A DNA stretch of 64,000 bases from Lachnospiraceae bacterium (GTDB taxonomy: Bacteria > Bacillota > Clostridia > Lachnospirales > Lachnospiraceae), in assembly GCA_017620255.1 (NCBI GenBank), contig JAFZQU010000037.1:45279-109278 (forward strand). Reading direction: 5' to 3'. The translations under genes and the position numbers were made by a program. The notes under the pieces are model-generated. The model saw only the letters and a program-made list of their open reading frames with translations. It did not search any database and was not told the origin of the DNA. Below, one piece after another: positions 52,871 to 61,092 of this stretch. The first letter of the stretch is position 1, and the number at the start of each line of letters is the position of its first letter.

Positions 52871-53443
52871 ATGGCAAAACTGTATTTCAGACACGGCGCC
52901 ATGGGCAGCTCAAAGACGGCAAACGCCCTGATGGTGGAATATAACTATTATGAAAGAGGAAAAAAAGCGCTGCTTTTAAAGCCGCAACTGGATAACCGGG
53001 ACGGGGAAAAGATCATCCGCAGCCGCATGGGCCTGCAAAAAGAGTGCATGTTTGTGGAGGATCTGGTCAAAATGTCCGATAAAGAAATACAGGAATATGA
53101 CTGCGTGATCGTGGACGAGGCACAGTTCTGCAAAAAGGCGGAGATCGAGCTGTTTGTCCATATCGTGGATGATCTGAGCATTCCGGTGATCTGCTATGGC
53201 CTTCGGACCGATTTCAGGCGTGAACCGTTTGAAGGATCGATCTGGCTGTTAGCCTGGGCGGATGTGATCGAGGAGATCAAGACAGTCTGCTGGTGCGGAC
53301 AGGGTGCACAGTGCAACACCAGGATCACGCCGGAGGGCAAAGTCGTCAAGCAGGGTGCGCAGATCGTTCTCGGCGCAAATGATAACTATGTGGCGCTCTG
53401 TCGCAGGCATTATAAAGAGGAAAAGATCGGGCCGGACGCTTAA
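52871..53443 (+). CDS. tdk: Thymidine kinase
   Basis: A 190-residue type II thymidine kinase that phosphorylates thymidine for DNA synthesis. The P-loop is GAMGSSKTA, the catalytic base Glu is in VDEAQF, and a lasso/zinc region (CWCGQGAQCNTR and LCRRHY) follows. Length is normal. AAGGAAAGGAC precedes the ATG, 14 bases after the acyltransferase gene, suggesting co-transcription. No terminator is clear after it before the flagellar promoter. Confidence 0.95.
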   Translation: MAKLYFRHGAMGSSKTANALMVEYNYYERGKKALLLKPQLDNRDGEKIIRSRMGLQKECMFVEDLVKMSDKEIQEYDCVIVDEAQFCKKAEIELFVHIVDDLSIPVICYGLRTDFRREPFEGSIWLLAWADVIEEIKTVCWCGQGAQCNTRITPEGKVVKQGAQIVLGANDNYVALCRRHYKEEKIGPDA

Positions 53444-53502
53444 CAGGCACCCGTTTCCCGAAAAAAGTCACATTTATTCTGAAATTTAACAAAAAAAAAT
53501 AC

Positions 53503-53529
53503 TAAAGTCTTTATAAAATCGTCCGATAA
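53503..53529 (+). promoter_or_regulatory. Sigma-28-type promoter of the flgM operon
   Basis: TAAA (53503-53506), 16 bases, CCGATAA (53523-53529), close to the TAAA-N15-GCCGATAT pattern known for flagellar sigma-28/sigma-D. It lies 81 bases before flgM. Confidence 0.8.
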
Positions 53530-53610
53530 AATAAATGTAAGAGTTTATATGCGTTTTCACATGGCGGTGGAAACGATCAAAAAATCCAAGGAAGGAAAGG
53601 GGAGAACAAC

Positions 53611-53886
53611 ATGCGTATTGAAGCGTACAATCAGGTCAACCAGATTTACCAGTCGCAGAAGATCAACAAAACTGTGAAGACCGGCAAGACCTCTCGCATG
53701 GACCAGGTACAGATCTCCAGCCTCGGTAAGGATATTCAGACTCTGAAACAGGCCGTTAAGGATGCGCCTGATATCAGGGAAGAACTGACCACGCCGTTGA
53801 AAGAGAAAATCAATGCCGGGACCTACGATGTTGACGGTTCTGATTTTGCAAGCAAGCTGTTGGAGAAGTACGAAGCCTGGAGGTAA
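53611..53886 (+). CDS. flgM: Anti-sigma-28 factor
   Basis: A 91-residue protein with the FlgM layout: a disordered N-terminal half and a conserved C-terminal region (DQVQISSLGKDIQTLKQAV, REELTTPLKEKINAGTYDVD). FlgM holds sigma-28 inactive until the hook is complete, then is exported. It is the first gene of the late flagellar operon and has its own sigma-28-type promoter, as expected for feedback. GGAAAGGGGAG precedes the ATG. Its stop codon overlaps the ribosome site of the next gene. Confidence 0.9.
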   Translation: MRIEAYNQVNQIYQSQKINKTVKTGKTSRMDQVQISSLGKDIQTLKQAVKDAPDIREELTTPLKEKINAGTYDVDGSDFASKLLEKYEAWR

Positions 53887-53892
53887 TCATCA

Positions 53893-54411
53893 TTGGCCAG
53901 TCTTATGGAAGAGCTCTTAACCGTGCTCACTGAAGAAGAAGCGACTTTCAAACAGCTGCTCGACATTACCAGTCGAAAGACACAAATTATCGTGCAGAAC
54001 GATATTGATAAACTGCGCGCTATCACGGACGAAGAACAAAACGTCATGAATCATATCAGTCACCTGGACAAAAAACGGGAAACGGTGACCCATGATATAG
54101 CAGACGTGATCAACAAGGATGTTGAAACATTAAAACTGTCGGCGCTGGCTGGCTTACTGAAGAGCCAGCCGGAAGAGAGAGATCGGCTGAACGCGCTCAT
54201 TGACGGACTGTCAACGACGGTTCGTCAGATCCGCAGGATCAACGAGCAGAACACCGAACTCATCAAGCACTCCCTGGAAATGGTCGAATTTGACCTGCGA
54301 ATGGTCCAGGCGATGCGCGAAGCGCCGCAGACCGCCAATTACGGCAGAACTGCAACGAACATTGGCGGAACCCTCGGAACTATGCCAGACGGGTTTGATG
54401 CGAAACAGTGA
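53893..54411 (+). CDS. flgN: FlgN-type flagellar export chaperone, TTG start
   Basis: A 172-residue helical protein. Its position between flgM and flgK and its helical hairpin make-up fit FlgN, the chaperone for FlgK and FlgL. A TTG start at 53893 is preferred: GGAGGT (53879-53884) lies 8 bases before it. The first ATG, at 53905, would be 20 bases from that site. The ribosome site overlaps the flgM stop, so the genes are coupled. Confidence 0.82.
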   Translation: MASLMEELLTVLTEEEATFKQLLDITSRKTQIIVQNDIDKLRAITDEEQNVMNHISHLDKKRETVTHDIADVINKDVETLKLSALAGLLKSQPEERDRLNALIDGLSTTVRQIRRINEQNTELIKHSLEMVEFDLRMVQAMREAPQTANYGRTATNIGGTLGTMPDGFDAKQ

Positions 54412-54420
54412 GGTGATCCT

Positions 54421-56112
54421 ATGCCATTAATGGGAAGCTATTATATCGGAGTGTCCGGGTTACAGACCAGTCAGAATGCGCTGAATACCACAGCGCATAA
54501 TTTATCCAATTTAGAAACTGAAGGCTATACCAGACAGCAGACTCTGCTTGAGGATCGTTTTTACAACACGATCGGCAACGCGGCCGTTTCCGCAAAGCAG
54601 CAGGGTCTTGGTGTGGAATACGCCGATGTCAGACAAGTCAGAGATTTTTTCCTTGACCAGTCCTACCGCGAAGAAACCGGAAGAAAAGAATTCTATGAGA
54701 TCGCCTACGAAACCTCCACAGAGATCGAAACGCTCCTTGGAGAAATGGCAGGCGCTTCTTTTCATGATTCGATCGGCGATTACTGGACAGCCATCCAGGA
54801 ATTGCAGAAGGATCCTACCAGCGCAGTTGTGCAGGGACAGTTCGTTACGACCGCCCTGCAGTTTCTGGAGCGTGCGCAGGCAGTATATGACGGATTAAGC
54901 AGCTATCAGGACAACCTGAACGCCAGAGTAACGGATCAGGTCAAACTGATCAACGAATACGGACATAAGATCAAAGAATTAAACGACGCGATCAAGAGAA
55001 CGGAGATCGGACAGGAAGAGGCAAACGATATCAGGGATGCCAGAAACCTGATACTGGATAAACTCTCCGGGATGTGCAATATCAGCTATTCGGAAAACAT
55101 AGATAATGTTGTGGAAGTACAGGTGGAAGGAACCCCGTTCGTATGCCGCGACCGCGTTTTCGAGATGGATTGCAAGCTGGACGATGCAACCGGCTTCTAC
55201 ACACCGGTCTGGCCGTGGAATGATGACGCGGAAGTCTTTGATCTGGACAGAGTGATCGATTCCGCAGACGATACGGATGTCGGGGAACTGAAGTCCATCC
55301 TGATCATGCGCGGTGACAGAAGAGCCAACTTCACGGATCTTTTCACAGACCGCAAGGTCGGCACCGATCCCACGGAATATGATGTATACAACGAGGGTTA
55401 CAAGGATGCGGACGGAAAAGAGAGGGTCGCGACCAAGAAATCCGTGATCCTGACCATGCAGGCAGAACTCGACAACCTGATCCATTCCTTAACGACCACC
55501 GTGAACGATGTTCTCTGCAACGAGTACGGGAAAGCCAATGAGGACCGCTTCTATGCGAACGAAGAAGATCTGCCGATCGAACTGTTCCAGCGTCTCGGCC
55601 AGTCGAGCAGATACGAGCAGCGTGACGGTGCGCATGGTATTGGCTGGTACTACATTCCGGAAGAAACAAACAATTCTCCGGTAGATGTTTCCAGCATGTA
55701 TACGCTTTCCAACCTGAAGATCAATCCGGATCTGTTAAAGCAGCCGACCAAGCTTTCTTTCTTAACGAAAGACAAGCAGGCCGACCAGGCCAAGGCAGAT
55801 AAACTGGCACAGGCCTTCAAGGATCCGTTTGGGACACTGAATCCGGATACCAATAAGGAATACAATTTTACGGATTATTATGATGCGATGGTCGTACAGG
55901 TCGGCAATACCGGCTTCATCTACAAGACGATCGCAGACAGCCAGAACAGCACGGTCGTATCCCTGGAGAACGCAAGACAGGCTGTCATGGGTGTTTCATC
56001 CAACGAAGAACTGAGTAACATGATCAAGTTCCAGAATGCTTACAATGCAGCAAGCCGCTACATCAATGCGGTGGATGCGATGCTGGAGCACCTGATCAAT
56101 CGTTTATCATAA
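54421..56112 (+). CDS. flgK: Flagellar hook-associated protein 1 (first copy)
   Basis: A 563-residue hook-filament junction protein. The N-terminus (IGVSGLQTSQNALNTTAHNL, then SNLETEGYTRQQ) and the C-terminus (EELSNMIKFQNAYNAASRYI) are the conserved coiled ends that form the D0 domain. AGGTGATC precedes the ATG, 9 bases after flgN. A second FlgK, about 70 residues longer, follows after a structured gap; the two differ strongly in the middle. Confidence 0.93.
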   Translation: MPLMGSYYIGVSGLQTSQNALNTTAHNLSNLETEGYTRQQTLLEDRFYNTIGNAAVSAKQQGLGVEYADVRQVRDFFLDQSYREETGRKEFYEIAYETSTEIETLLGEMAGASFHDSIGDYWTAIQELQKDPTSAVVQGQFVTTALQFLERAQAVYDGLSSYQDNLNARVTDQVKLINEYGHKIKELNDAIKRTEIGQEEANDIRDARNLILDKLSGMCNISYSENIDNVVEVQVEGTPFVCRDRVFEMDCKLDDATGFYTPVWPWNDDAEVFDLDRVIDSADDTDVGELKSILIMRGDRRANFTDLFTDRKVGTDPTEYDVYNEGYKDADGKERVATKKSVILTMQAELDNLIHSLTTTVNDVLCNEYGKANEDRFYANEEDLPIELFQRLGQSSRYEQRDGAHGIGWYYIPEETNNSPVDVSSMYTLSNLKINPDLLKQPTKLSFLTKDKQADQAKADKLAQAFKDPFGTLNPDTNKEYNFTDYYDAMVVQVGNTGFIYKTIADSQNSTVVSLENARQAVMGVSSNEELSNMIKFQNAYNAASRYINAVDAMLEHLINRLS

Positions 56113-56126
56113 TGTGTATTTGAAAT

Positions 56127-56183
56127 GGGCGTAAAACACTTTCTCATCTCGCTGACACGCTCGCTCGAAAGGTTTTACCGCCC
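56127..56183 (+). other. Stem-loop element between the two flgK genes
   Basis: GGGCGTAAAAC (56127-56137) pairs with GTTTTACCGCCC (56172-56183) with one bulged base. An inner CTTTC/GAAAG (56139-56143, 56167-56171) continues the stem. There is no T-tract. It may be an RNA-processing or stability element, and is one of several such folded gaps in the window. Confidence 0.65.
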
Positions 56184-56221
56184 TTATTCAACAAACTGAT
56201 ATATGAGGAAAGGAGCAACAG

Positions 56222-58117
56222 ATGCCTTCACAATTTTTCGGACTGAATATCGCATATACGGGACTGCAGGCAGCGAATGCCGCACTGAATACAACGGCCA
56301 ACAACATCTCCAATGTGGAGACCGAGGGTTATTCCCGTCAGAATACCGTGCAGCAGGCATCTGATGCACTGCACACCTGGACGACATACGGCATGGCCGG
56401 CGCCGGCGTGGATACGATCCGCATCGACCAGACCAGGAACCAGTATTACGATCTGAAGTACTGGGAGAACAACGCGAACGCAGGTACTTTTGAGATCAAG
56501 CAGTATTATATGAAGCAGCTGGAAGACTACTTCACGGAAACGGATATGAAGGAAGGCTTCGGCACGATATACAAGAACAGCTTCCATGCACTGGAAGAAG
56601 TGTTCAAGAGCCCGGGCGATGATACGGTCAAGACGCAGTATCTGGCTGCGGCACAGAGCCTGTGTGACTATTTTGCCTCCATGTATTCCAGTCTGCAGAA
56701 GGTGCAGCTGGATGCAAACGCGGAGATCAAGAATAAAGTCGATGAGATCAATTCCGTTGCATCCCAGATCGCGACACTGAACAAGCAGATCAACACGATC
56801 GAGATCACCGGCAGCCGGGCCAATGAACTGCGCGACCAGCGCGCACTTTTAGTGGACGAGCTTTCCAAGATCGTTGACGTGAAGATCACAGAGATCCCGA
56901 TCTATGTATCTGAAGGCAGCAAGGAGCCTTCCGGGATCTACACCTACTGTGTGGACATCGCAGGCGGACAGAGCCTGGTGCTCGGATATGAATACAATAC
57001 GCTGGAATGCACGACCAGACCGCAGAAGATCAATCAGTCCGATGCGGACGGACTCTACGAGATCAAGTGGTCCAACGACCTGGAATTCAATCTTTACGGC
57101 AAAAATCTGGGCGGCGAACTGAAGGGACTCGTCGAGATGCGCGACGGTAACAACGAAGAGTATTTCCACGGCAAAGACGTCTCAACCAATCCGCCTGCCA
57201 CAGGCGTTTGGGTTGACGGCCATTCCTACAATAAGATCGAGATCGAAGTGACAGAGGAGTATCTCACGGATATCAATAAGACCACATTGCCGGAGAAAGG
57301 CCTGCTGACGCTGATCAACAAGGACTTCGAATATGCGGGATGGGAATATGAAGATGTGGATGACGGAAGCGGAAACATTACCCACCGGTATACATTCTAT
57401 ATAGAAGAATTACCCGGATCCGAGTATCTCGGTAGCACGGCTTCGGTAGGGCGTGAGATCGATTACCAGGGAATCCCGTATTATATGGAGCAGATGAATG
57501 AATGGGTGCGCGTATTCGCTCAGCAGATGAATGCGATCGAAAAGGAAGCACAGGACGAATACGGCGAACCGGCAGAACGGGCCCTGTTTTCCTACGTGGA
57601 ACTGGCAACCGGTGACGAGATCTCTGATTTTCTCGATCACGGCGACGGCAAGGGCATATGGGACAGCGATGAAACCGACAGAATGTGGAGCAGTGCCGAC
57701 AAGAGTTACTACAGGATGACAGCGGCCAACTTCCAGGTCAATCAGGATATGGTCAAGGACGTGAAGAAATTCGGCACATCCAAAGACATCCACCAGGGAC
57801 AGGATGTACAGAACATCGCGGAAGAACTGCTCAAGGTCCAGAACGAAAAGGGTATCAGGGGGTGTACTTCCAAGGAATTCCTGCAGACGATCCTTTCAGA
57901 CGTGGCACTGGCAGCCAATTCCGCCAACACATTCAGCGCGGTATACGGTGATATTTCCAAGGCGATCGTAAACCAGAGGTTATCGGTTTCGGGCGTGGAC
58001 AATGATGAGGAAGCCTTAAACCTGGTCAAATTCCAGGAAGCATATAACTTATCAGCCAAGATGATGCAGATATTCACCGAGATCTACGACAGGCTGATCT
58101 TACAGACAGGGGTATAA
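56222..58117 (+). CDS. flgK: Flagellar hook-associated protein 1 (second copy)
   Basis: A 631-residue FlgK paralog. N-terminal LNIAYTGLQAANAALNTTAN, then NISNVETEGYSRQN, and C-terminal DEEALNLVKFQEAYNLSAKM form the conserved ends. The middle (about 180-560) is longer and different from the first copy. GGAAAGGAGC precedes the ATG. Both copies are intact. Two hook-associated proteins of this class in tandem suggest division of work at the hook-filament junction or two filament types. Confidence 0.92.
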   Translation: MPSQFFGLNIAYTGLQAANAALNTTANNISNVETEGYSRQNTVQQASDALHTWTTYGMAGAGVDTIRIDQTRNQYYDLKYWENNANAGTFEIKQYYMKQLEDYFTETDMKEGFGTIYKNSFHALEEVFKSPGDDTVKTQYLAAAQSLCDYFASMYSSLQKVQLDANAEIKNKVDEINSVASQIATLNKQINTIEITGSRANELRDQRALLVDELSKIVDVKITEIPIYVSEGSKEPSGIYTYCVDIAGGQSLVLGYEYNTLECTTRPQKINQSDADGLYEIKWSNDLEFNLYGKNLGGELKGLVEMRDGNNEEYFHGKDVSTNPPATGVWVDGHSYNKIEIEVTEEYLTDINKTTLPEKGLLTLINKDFEYAGWEYEDVDDGSGNITHRYTFYIEELPGSEYLGSTASVGREIDYQGIPYYMEQMNEWVRVFAQQMNAIEKEAQDEYGEPAERALFSYVELATGDEISDFLDHGDGKGIWDSDETDRMWSSADKSYYRMTAANFQVNQDMVKDVKKFGTSKDIHQGQDVQNIAEELLKVQNEKGIRGCTSKEFLQTILSDVALAANSANTFSAVYGDISKAIVNQRLSVSGVDNDEEALNLVKFQEAYNLSAKMMQIFTEIYDRLILQTGV

Positions 58118-58120
58118 TAT

Positions 58121-58187
58121 ATCGTATGCTGCTTTGCAGCATACGATGTAACACCGGCTCTTCGCGGAGCGAACCTGCATGAGCCGG
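58121..58187 (+). other. Pair of stem-loops between flgK and flgL
   Basis: A perfect 12-pair stem, ATCGTATGCTGC (58121-58132) with GCAGCATACGAT (58136-58147), has a TTT loop. A second stem, CCGGCTC (58154-58160) with GAGCCGG (58181-58187), encloses TTCGC/GCGAA. There is no T-tract. The TTT-looped GCTGC/GCAGC hairpin resembles the one at 23500-23520. The remaining 100 bases to flgL hold no other clear signal. Confidence 0.7.
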
Positions 58188-58287
58188 GATTCCACATCAT
58201 AAGTCGTCGCATGAACCGGGACCCGCACACAAAAAGAGGAAGCAGCAATCCGCAGGTATCATCAGTGGAAATACAGGAGGAACACAT

Positions 58288-59808
58288 ATGAGTATGCGTA
58301 TCACCAACTCGATCATGAATAACAATACAAAGAATAATATCAACATCAACAAGTTGAATGAAGATAAGCAGAACACGATGATCGCTACCGGCCAGAAGAT
58401 CACAAGACCCTCCGATGATCCGGTCGTTGCGATCCGCGCACTGCGTCTGAACAGCAATATTTCCCAGTCCAATCAGTATTTTGACAAAAACATCCCGGAT
58501 GCGGATGCATGGCTGAAGATCACGGAAACCGCGCTGATGCAGACAGATACCGTACTTGCAAAGATCAAGGAAAGCCTGACACAGGGAGCCAGCGACGACA
58601 ATACTCCGGAAGACCGCATGAATATCCTCGCGGACCTTCGCGGCATGCGCGACCAGATTTATTCCGCCGGCAATGCGGACTACGCGGACAGGACCGTCTT
58701 TACCGGATACCGCACGGGCGAATCCCTGACTTTCATGGATGCGGAAAATACCCTGTATAATATTAAGGAAGAGTTCAGTGCAGACAACATCAGCATGATC
58801 AAGCACATTTCCGGTGATTTTGACGTGGACAAGACGGGTGCCGATCTGGGTACGCCGATCAACCAGCAGTCGATCGAAGAGAACACCCTGTACCGTCTGC
58901 GCCTTGCTTACGACAACGTATCCTATCCGCAGGACGCAACCTTAAACTATAAAGATAACGGTACAGATACACCTGTCACGCTCAACGTTGTGGAATTTGC
59001 CGATGATAACGCTTATACGAAACCGGCAACAGGCGCCACACTGATCGCCGAGACGGGCGAGATCATCTTATCGGATGATCTGAGAGACAAACTGCAGGCA
59101 GCGACCACTACCGATATCTACTTAACATATGACAAAGAACAGTGGCAGAAGAACGATCTGAGACCGGAACACTATTTCCAGTGCACGGATAAATCAGCGG
59201 CAGATCCTGCCGACTACATCGAATATAACTATACCGATCCGGACGGGAATGCACTGAAACATTTTGTGAACCAGAAGATCTCCTACGAGATCAGCTTCAA
59301 CCAGACGATCGAAATCAATACAAATGCCAATCAGGTATTCACACATGATATCTGCAGGGACGTCGATGAGTTGATCGCAGCCACGCAGGCCGTGATCGAC
59401 GCGGACAACAAACTGGACGAACTGAAAAAGATGGCTGAGAATACCGACCGGTACAGCGAGGCACAGATCAAAGAGATCAATAACCGTGTCGAAGCGATGA
59501 CCAAGGAAAGAGATCTGCTGGCAGATAAGATGCAGACACTGTTCTCACAGGGACTGACCACTTTTGACGGATATGCGGACCGCAACAACCTGGCTCTGAC
59601 GGCAGCAGGCGCAACCAGAAAGAGAGTGGAACTGACAAAAGAACGGATGCAGGAACAGCTCGCAAGCTTCAAGGAACTGGCTGATTCCAACATCAATATC
59701 AACCTGACGGATGCCGCGATCGACTTATCCAACGCACAACTCGCACTGGAAGCGGCACAGATGGCAGCAGGAAAAGTTGCAAAACAGACACTGCTCAACT
59801 ACATTTAA
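58288..59808 (+). CDS. flgL: Flagellar hook-associated protein 3
   Basis: A 506-residue flagellin-like junction protein. The N-terminus (MSMRITNSIMNNNTKNNINI, TGQKITRPSDDPVVAIRALR) and C-terminal helices (INLTDAAIDLSNAQLALEAA) match FlgL. The middle (about 160-350) is a variable surface domain, making it longer than the roughly 300 residues common elsewhere. AGGAGGAACACAT precedes the ATG. Confidence 0.92.
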   Translation: MSMRITNSIMNNNTKNNININKLNEDKQNTMIATGQKITRPSDDPVVAIRALRLNSNISQSNQYFDKNIPDADAWLKITETALMQTDTVLAKIKESLTQGASDDNTPEDRMNILADLRGMRDQIYSAGNADYADRTVFTGYRTGESLTFMDAENTLYNIKEEFSADNISMIKHISGDFDVDKTGADLGTPINQQSIEENTLYRLRLAYDNVSYPQDATLNYKDNGTDTPVTLNVVEFADDNAYTKPATGATLIAETGEIILSDDLRDKLQAATTTDIYLTYDKEQWQKNDLRPEHYFQCTDKSAADPADYIEYNYTDPDGNALKHFVNQKISYEISFNQTIEINTNANQVFTHDICRDVDELIAATQAVIDADNKLDELKKMAENTDRYSEAQIKEINNRVEAMTKERDLLADKMQTLFSQGLTTFDGYADRNNLALTAAGATRKRVELTKERMQEQLASFKELADSNININLTDAAIDLSNAQLALEAAQMAAGKVAKQTLLNYI

Positions 59809-59887
59809 GACAAAAACACACGGATTAATGTTATAATCATATATATACAATATACTAAACAAGTCAGACGATAGAGAGGAGAAGGCT

Positions 59888-60346
59888 ATGATCATCAAGA
59901 CAAAGATATTCGGCGAGATCGACGTCGACGAAACAAAACTGATCTCGTTTGTAAGCGGGATCGTTGGATTTCCGGAACTGAAGGATTTCCTTCTGATCCA
60001 TGACAGTGAAGGAAACGGAAACGTGCGCTGGCTGCAGTCCGTTCAGGAACCGGCTTTCGCGATGCCCGTGATCGATCCCCTGCATGTGATGGCGGATTAC
60101 AATCCGAGTATCGAAGACGAACTGCTTAAGCCGCTTGGCGAGATGAACGCAGACAATATGCTGGTGCTGGTTACGATCACGGTTCCCAAAGACATTACGC
60201 AGATGAGCGTGAACCTGCGCGCGCCGCTTGTTATCAACGGCGACAATCTGAAAGCAAGCCAGATCATCGTCGAAGAAGAAAAATACGAAGTCAAGTTCCC
60301 GATCTATGAGATCTTAAAAGCAGCAAAAGAAAAGGCAGGTGAATAA
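59888..60346 (+). CDS. fliW: Flagellar assembly factor, CsrA antagonist
   Basis: A 152-residue protein with the FliW fold: start [15 protein letters not shown], then [17 protein letters not shown] and [10 protein letters not shown]. FliW binds either flagellin or CsrA, so free flagellin controls its own translation through CsrA. AGAGGAGAAGG precedes the ATG. A TATAAT at 59832-59837 in the 79-base gap could be an internal promoter without a clear -35. The csrA start is one base after its stop. Confidence 0.95.
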   Translation: MIIKTKIFGEIDVDETKLISFVSGIVGFPELKDFLLIHDSEGNGNVRWLQSVQEPAFAMPVIDPLHVMADYNPSIEDELLKPLGEMNADNMLVLVTITVPKDITQMSVNLRAPLVINGDNLKASQIIVEEEKYEVKFPIYEILKAAKEKAGE

Positions 60347-60347
60347 T

Positions 60348-60563
60348 ATGTTGGCATTATCCAGAAAGAAAAATGAAGCACTTGTCATTGACAATAAGAT
60401 TGAAGTTACCGTACTCGACATTAAGGGCGATCAGGTAAAGATCGGGATCTCGGCACCCAAGGAAGTACCGATCTACCGCAAGGAGATATACCTCCAGATC
60501 CAGGAAGCCAATAAGGCGGCCATGGAACCGGAGATGGCGGAAGCATTAAAAAATATTTTTTAA
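60348..60563 (+). CDS. csrA: Carbon storage regulator, RNA-binding repressor
   Basis: A 71-residue protein beginning [20 protein letters not shown], the invariant CsrA start, with [20 protein letters not shown] following. CsrA dimers bind GGA in hairpin loops and block ribosome sites. ATG 60348 is used; the frame extends to GTG 60339 in the ribosome site (CAGGTGA). The gene is coupled to fliW. The flagellin leader at 63757-63793 carries fitting targets. Confidence 0.96.
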   Translation: MLALSRKKNEALVIDNKIEVTVLDIKGDQVKIGISAPKEVPIYRKEIYLQIQEANKAAMEPEMAEALKNIF

Positions 60564-60568
60564 TACTG

Positions 60569-60595
60569 TAAAGTTATGGCGGAAATTGTCGATAT
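60569..60595 (+). promoter_or_regulatory. Sigma-28-type promoter before flaG
   Basis: TAAA (60569-60572), exactly 15 bases, GTCGATAT (60588-60595); it matches TAAA-N15-GCCGATAT in all but one position. It should drive flaG, fliD, fliS and the following gene. Confidence 0.88.
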
Positions 60596-60641
60596 ATGGA
60601 ATAGCAGATAATTTCCGTTTTCGTTAAAAGGAGGTAACGAG

Positions 60642-61082
60642 ATGGCAATAGAACCGATCAGCAGTGCTATGAGTTTTCAGGCACAACCGCTCCAGCCGGT
60701 GCAGGAAGTCAAGCTGGATAAGCCTGCTGCTGAATACACGGATAGTACGGCACAGGAGACATATCAGGTAGACAGCAAGACAGTTGTTGTCGATCAGGCT
60801 TCGTCCAAAGACGGCGAAGGCTCTCAGGGCTATGCAGGTGAGCAGAGACAGGAGCAGCAGCCGAGTCTGGACAAGATCCGCAAGGCAGTAGACGATCTGA
60901 ATAAGAAGATGGCGAATTCCGAAGCGATATTCGGCATCCATGAGAAGACCAACCGTGTTACGATCAAGATCGTCGACAAGAAATCCAAAGAAGTGATCAA
61001 GGAACTGCCCGCCGAGAAGACACTGGACATGATCGCCAAGGTCTGGGAGATGGCCGGCATCATGGTTGACGAGAAGAGATAG
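60642..61082 (+). CDS. flaG: FlaG-family flagellar protein
   Basis: A 146-residue protein with a low-complexity N-terminal half rich in Gln and Ser and a conserved FlaG domain from residue 85 (VDDLNKKMANSEAIFGIHEK, IKIVDKKSKEVIKELPAEKT). FlaG affects filament length in several bacteria. AAAGGAGGTAACG precedes the ATG. It is followed by fliD after 10 bases, the usual order. Confidence 0.9.
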   Translation: MAIEPISSAMSFQAQPLQPVQEVKLDKPAAEYTDSTAQETYQVDSKTVVVDQASSKDGEGSQGYAGEQRQEQQPSLDKIRKAVDDLNKKMANSEAIFGIHEKTNRVTIKIVDKKSKEVIKELPAEKTLDMIAKVWEMAGIMVDEKR

Positions 61083-61092
61083 GAGGCAGCCT

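Noticed and set aside
58113..58118. TATAAT at the end of the second flgK gene as a promoter for flgL
   Set aside because: It is followed at once by a perfect hairpin and has no usable -35; it is mostly the last codons and stop of flgK.
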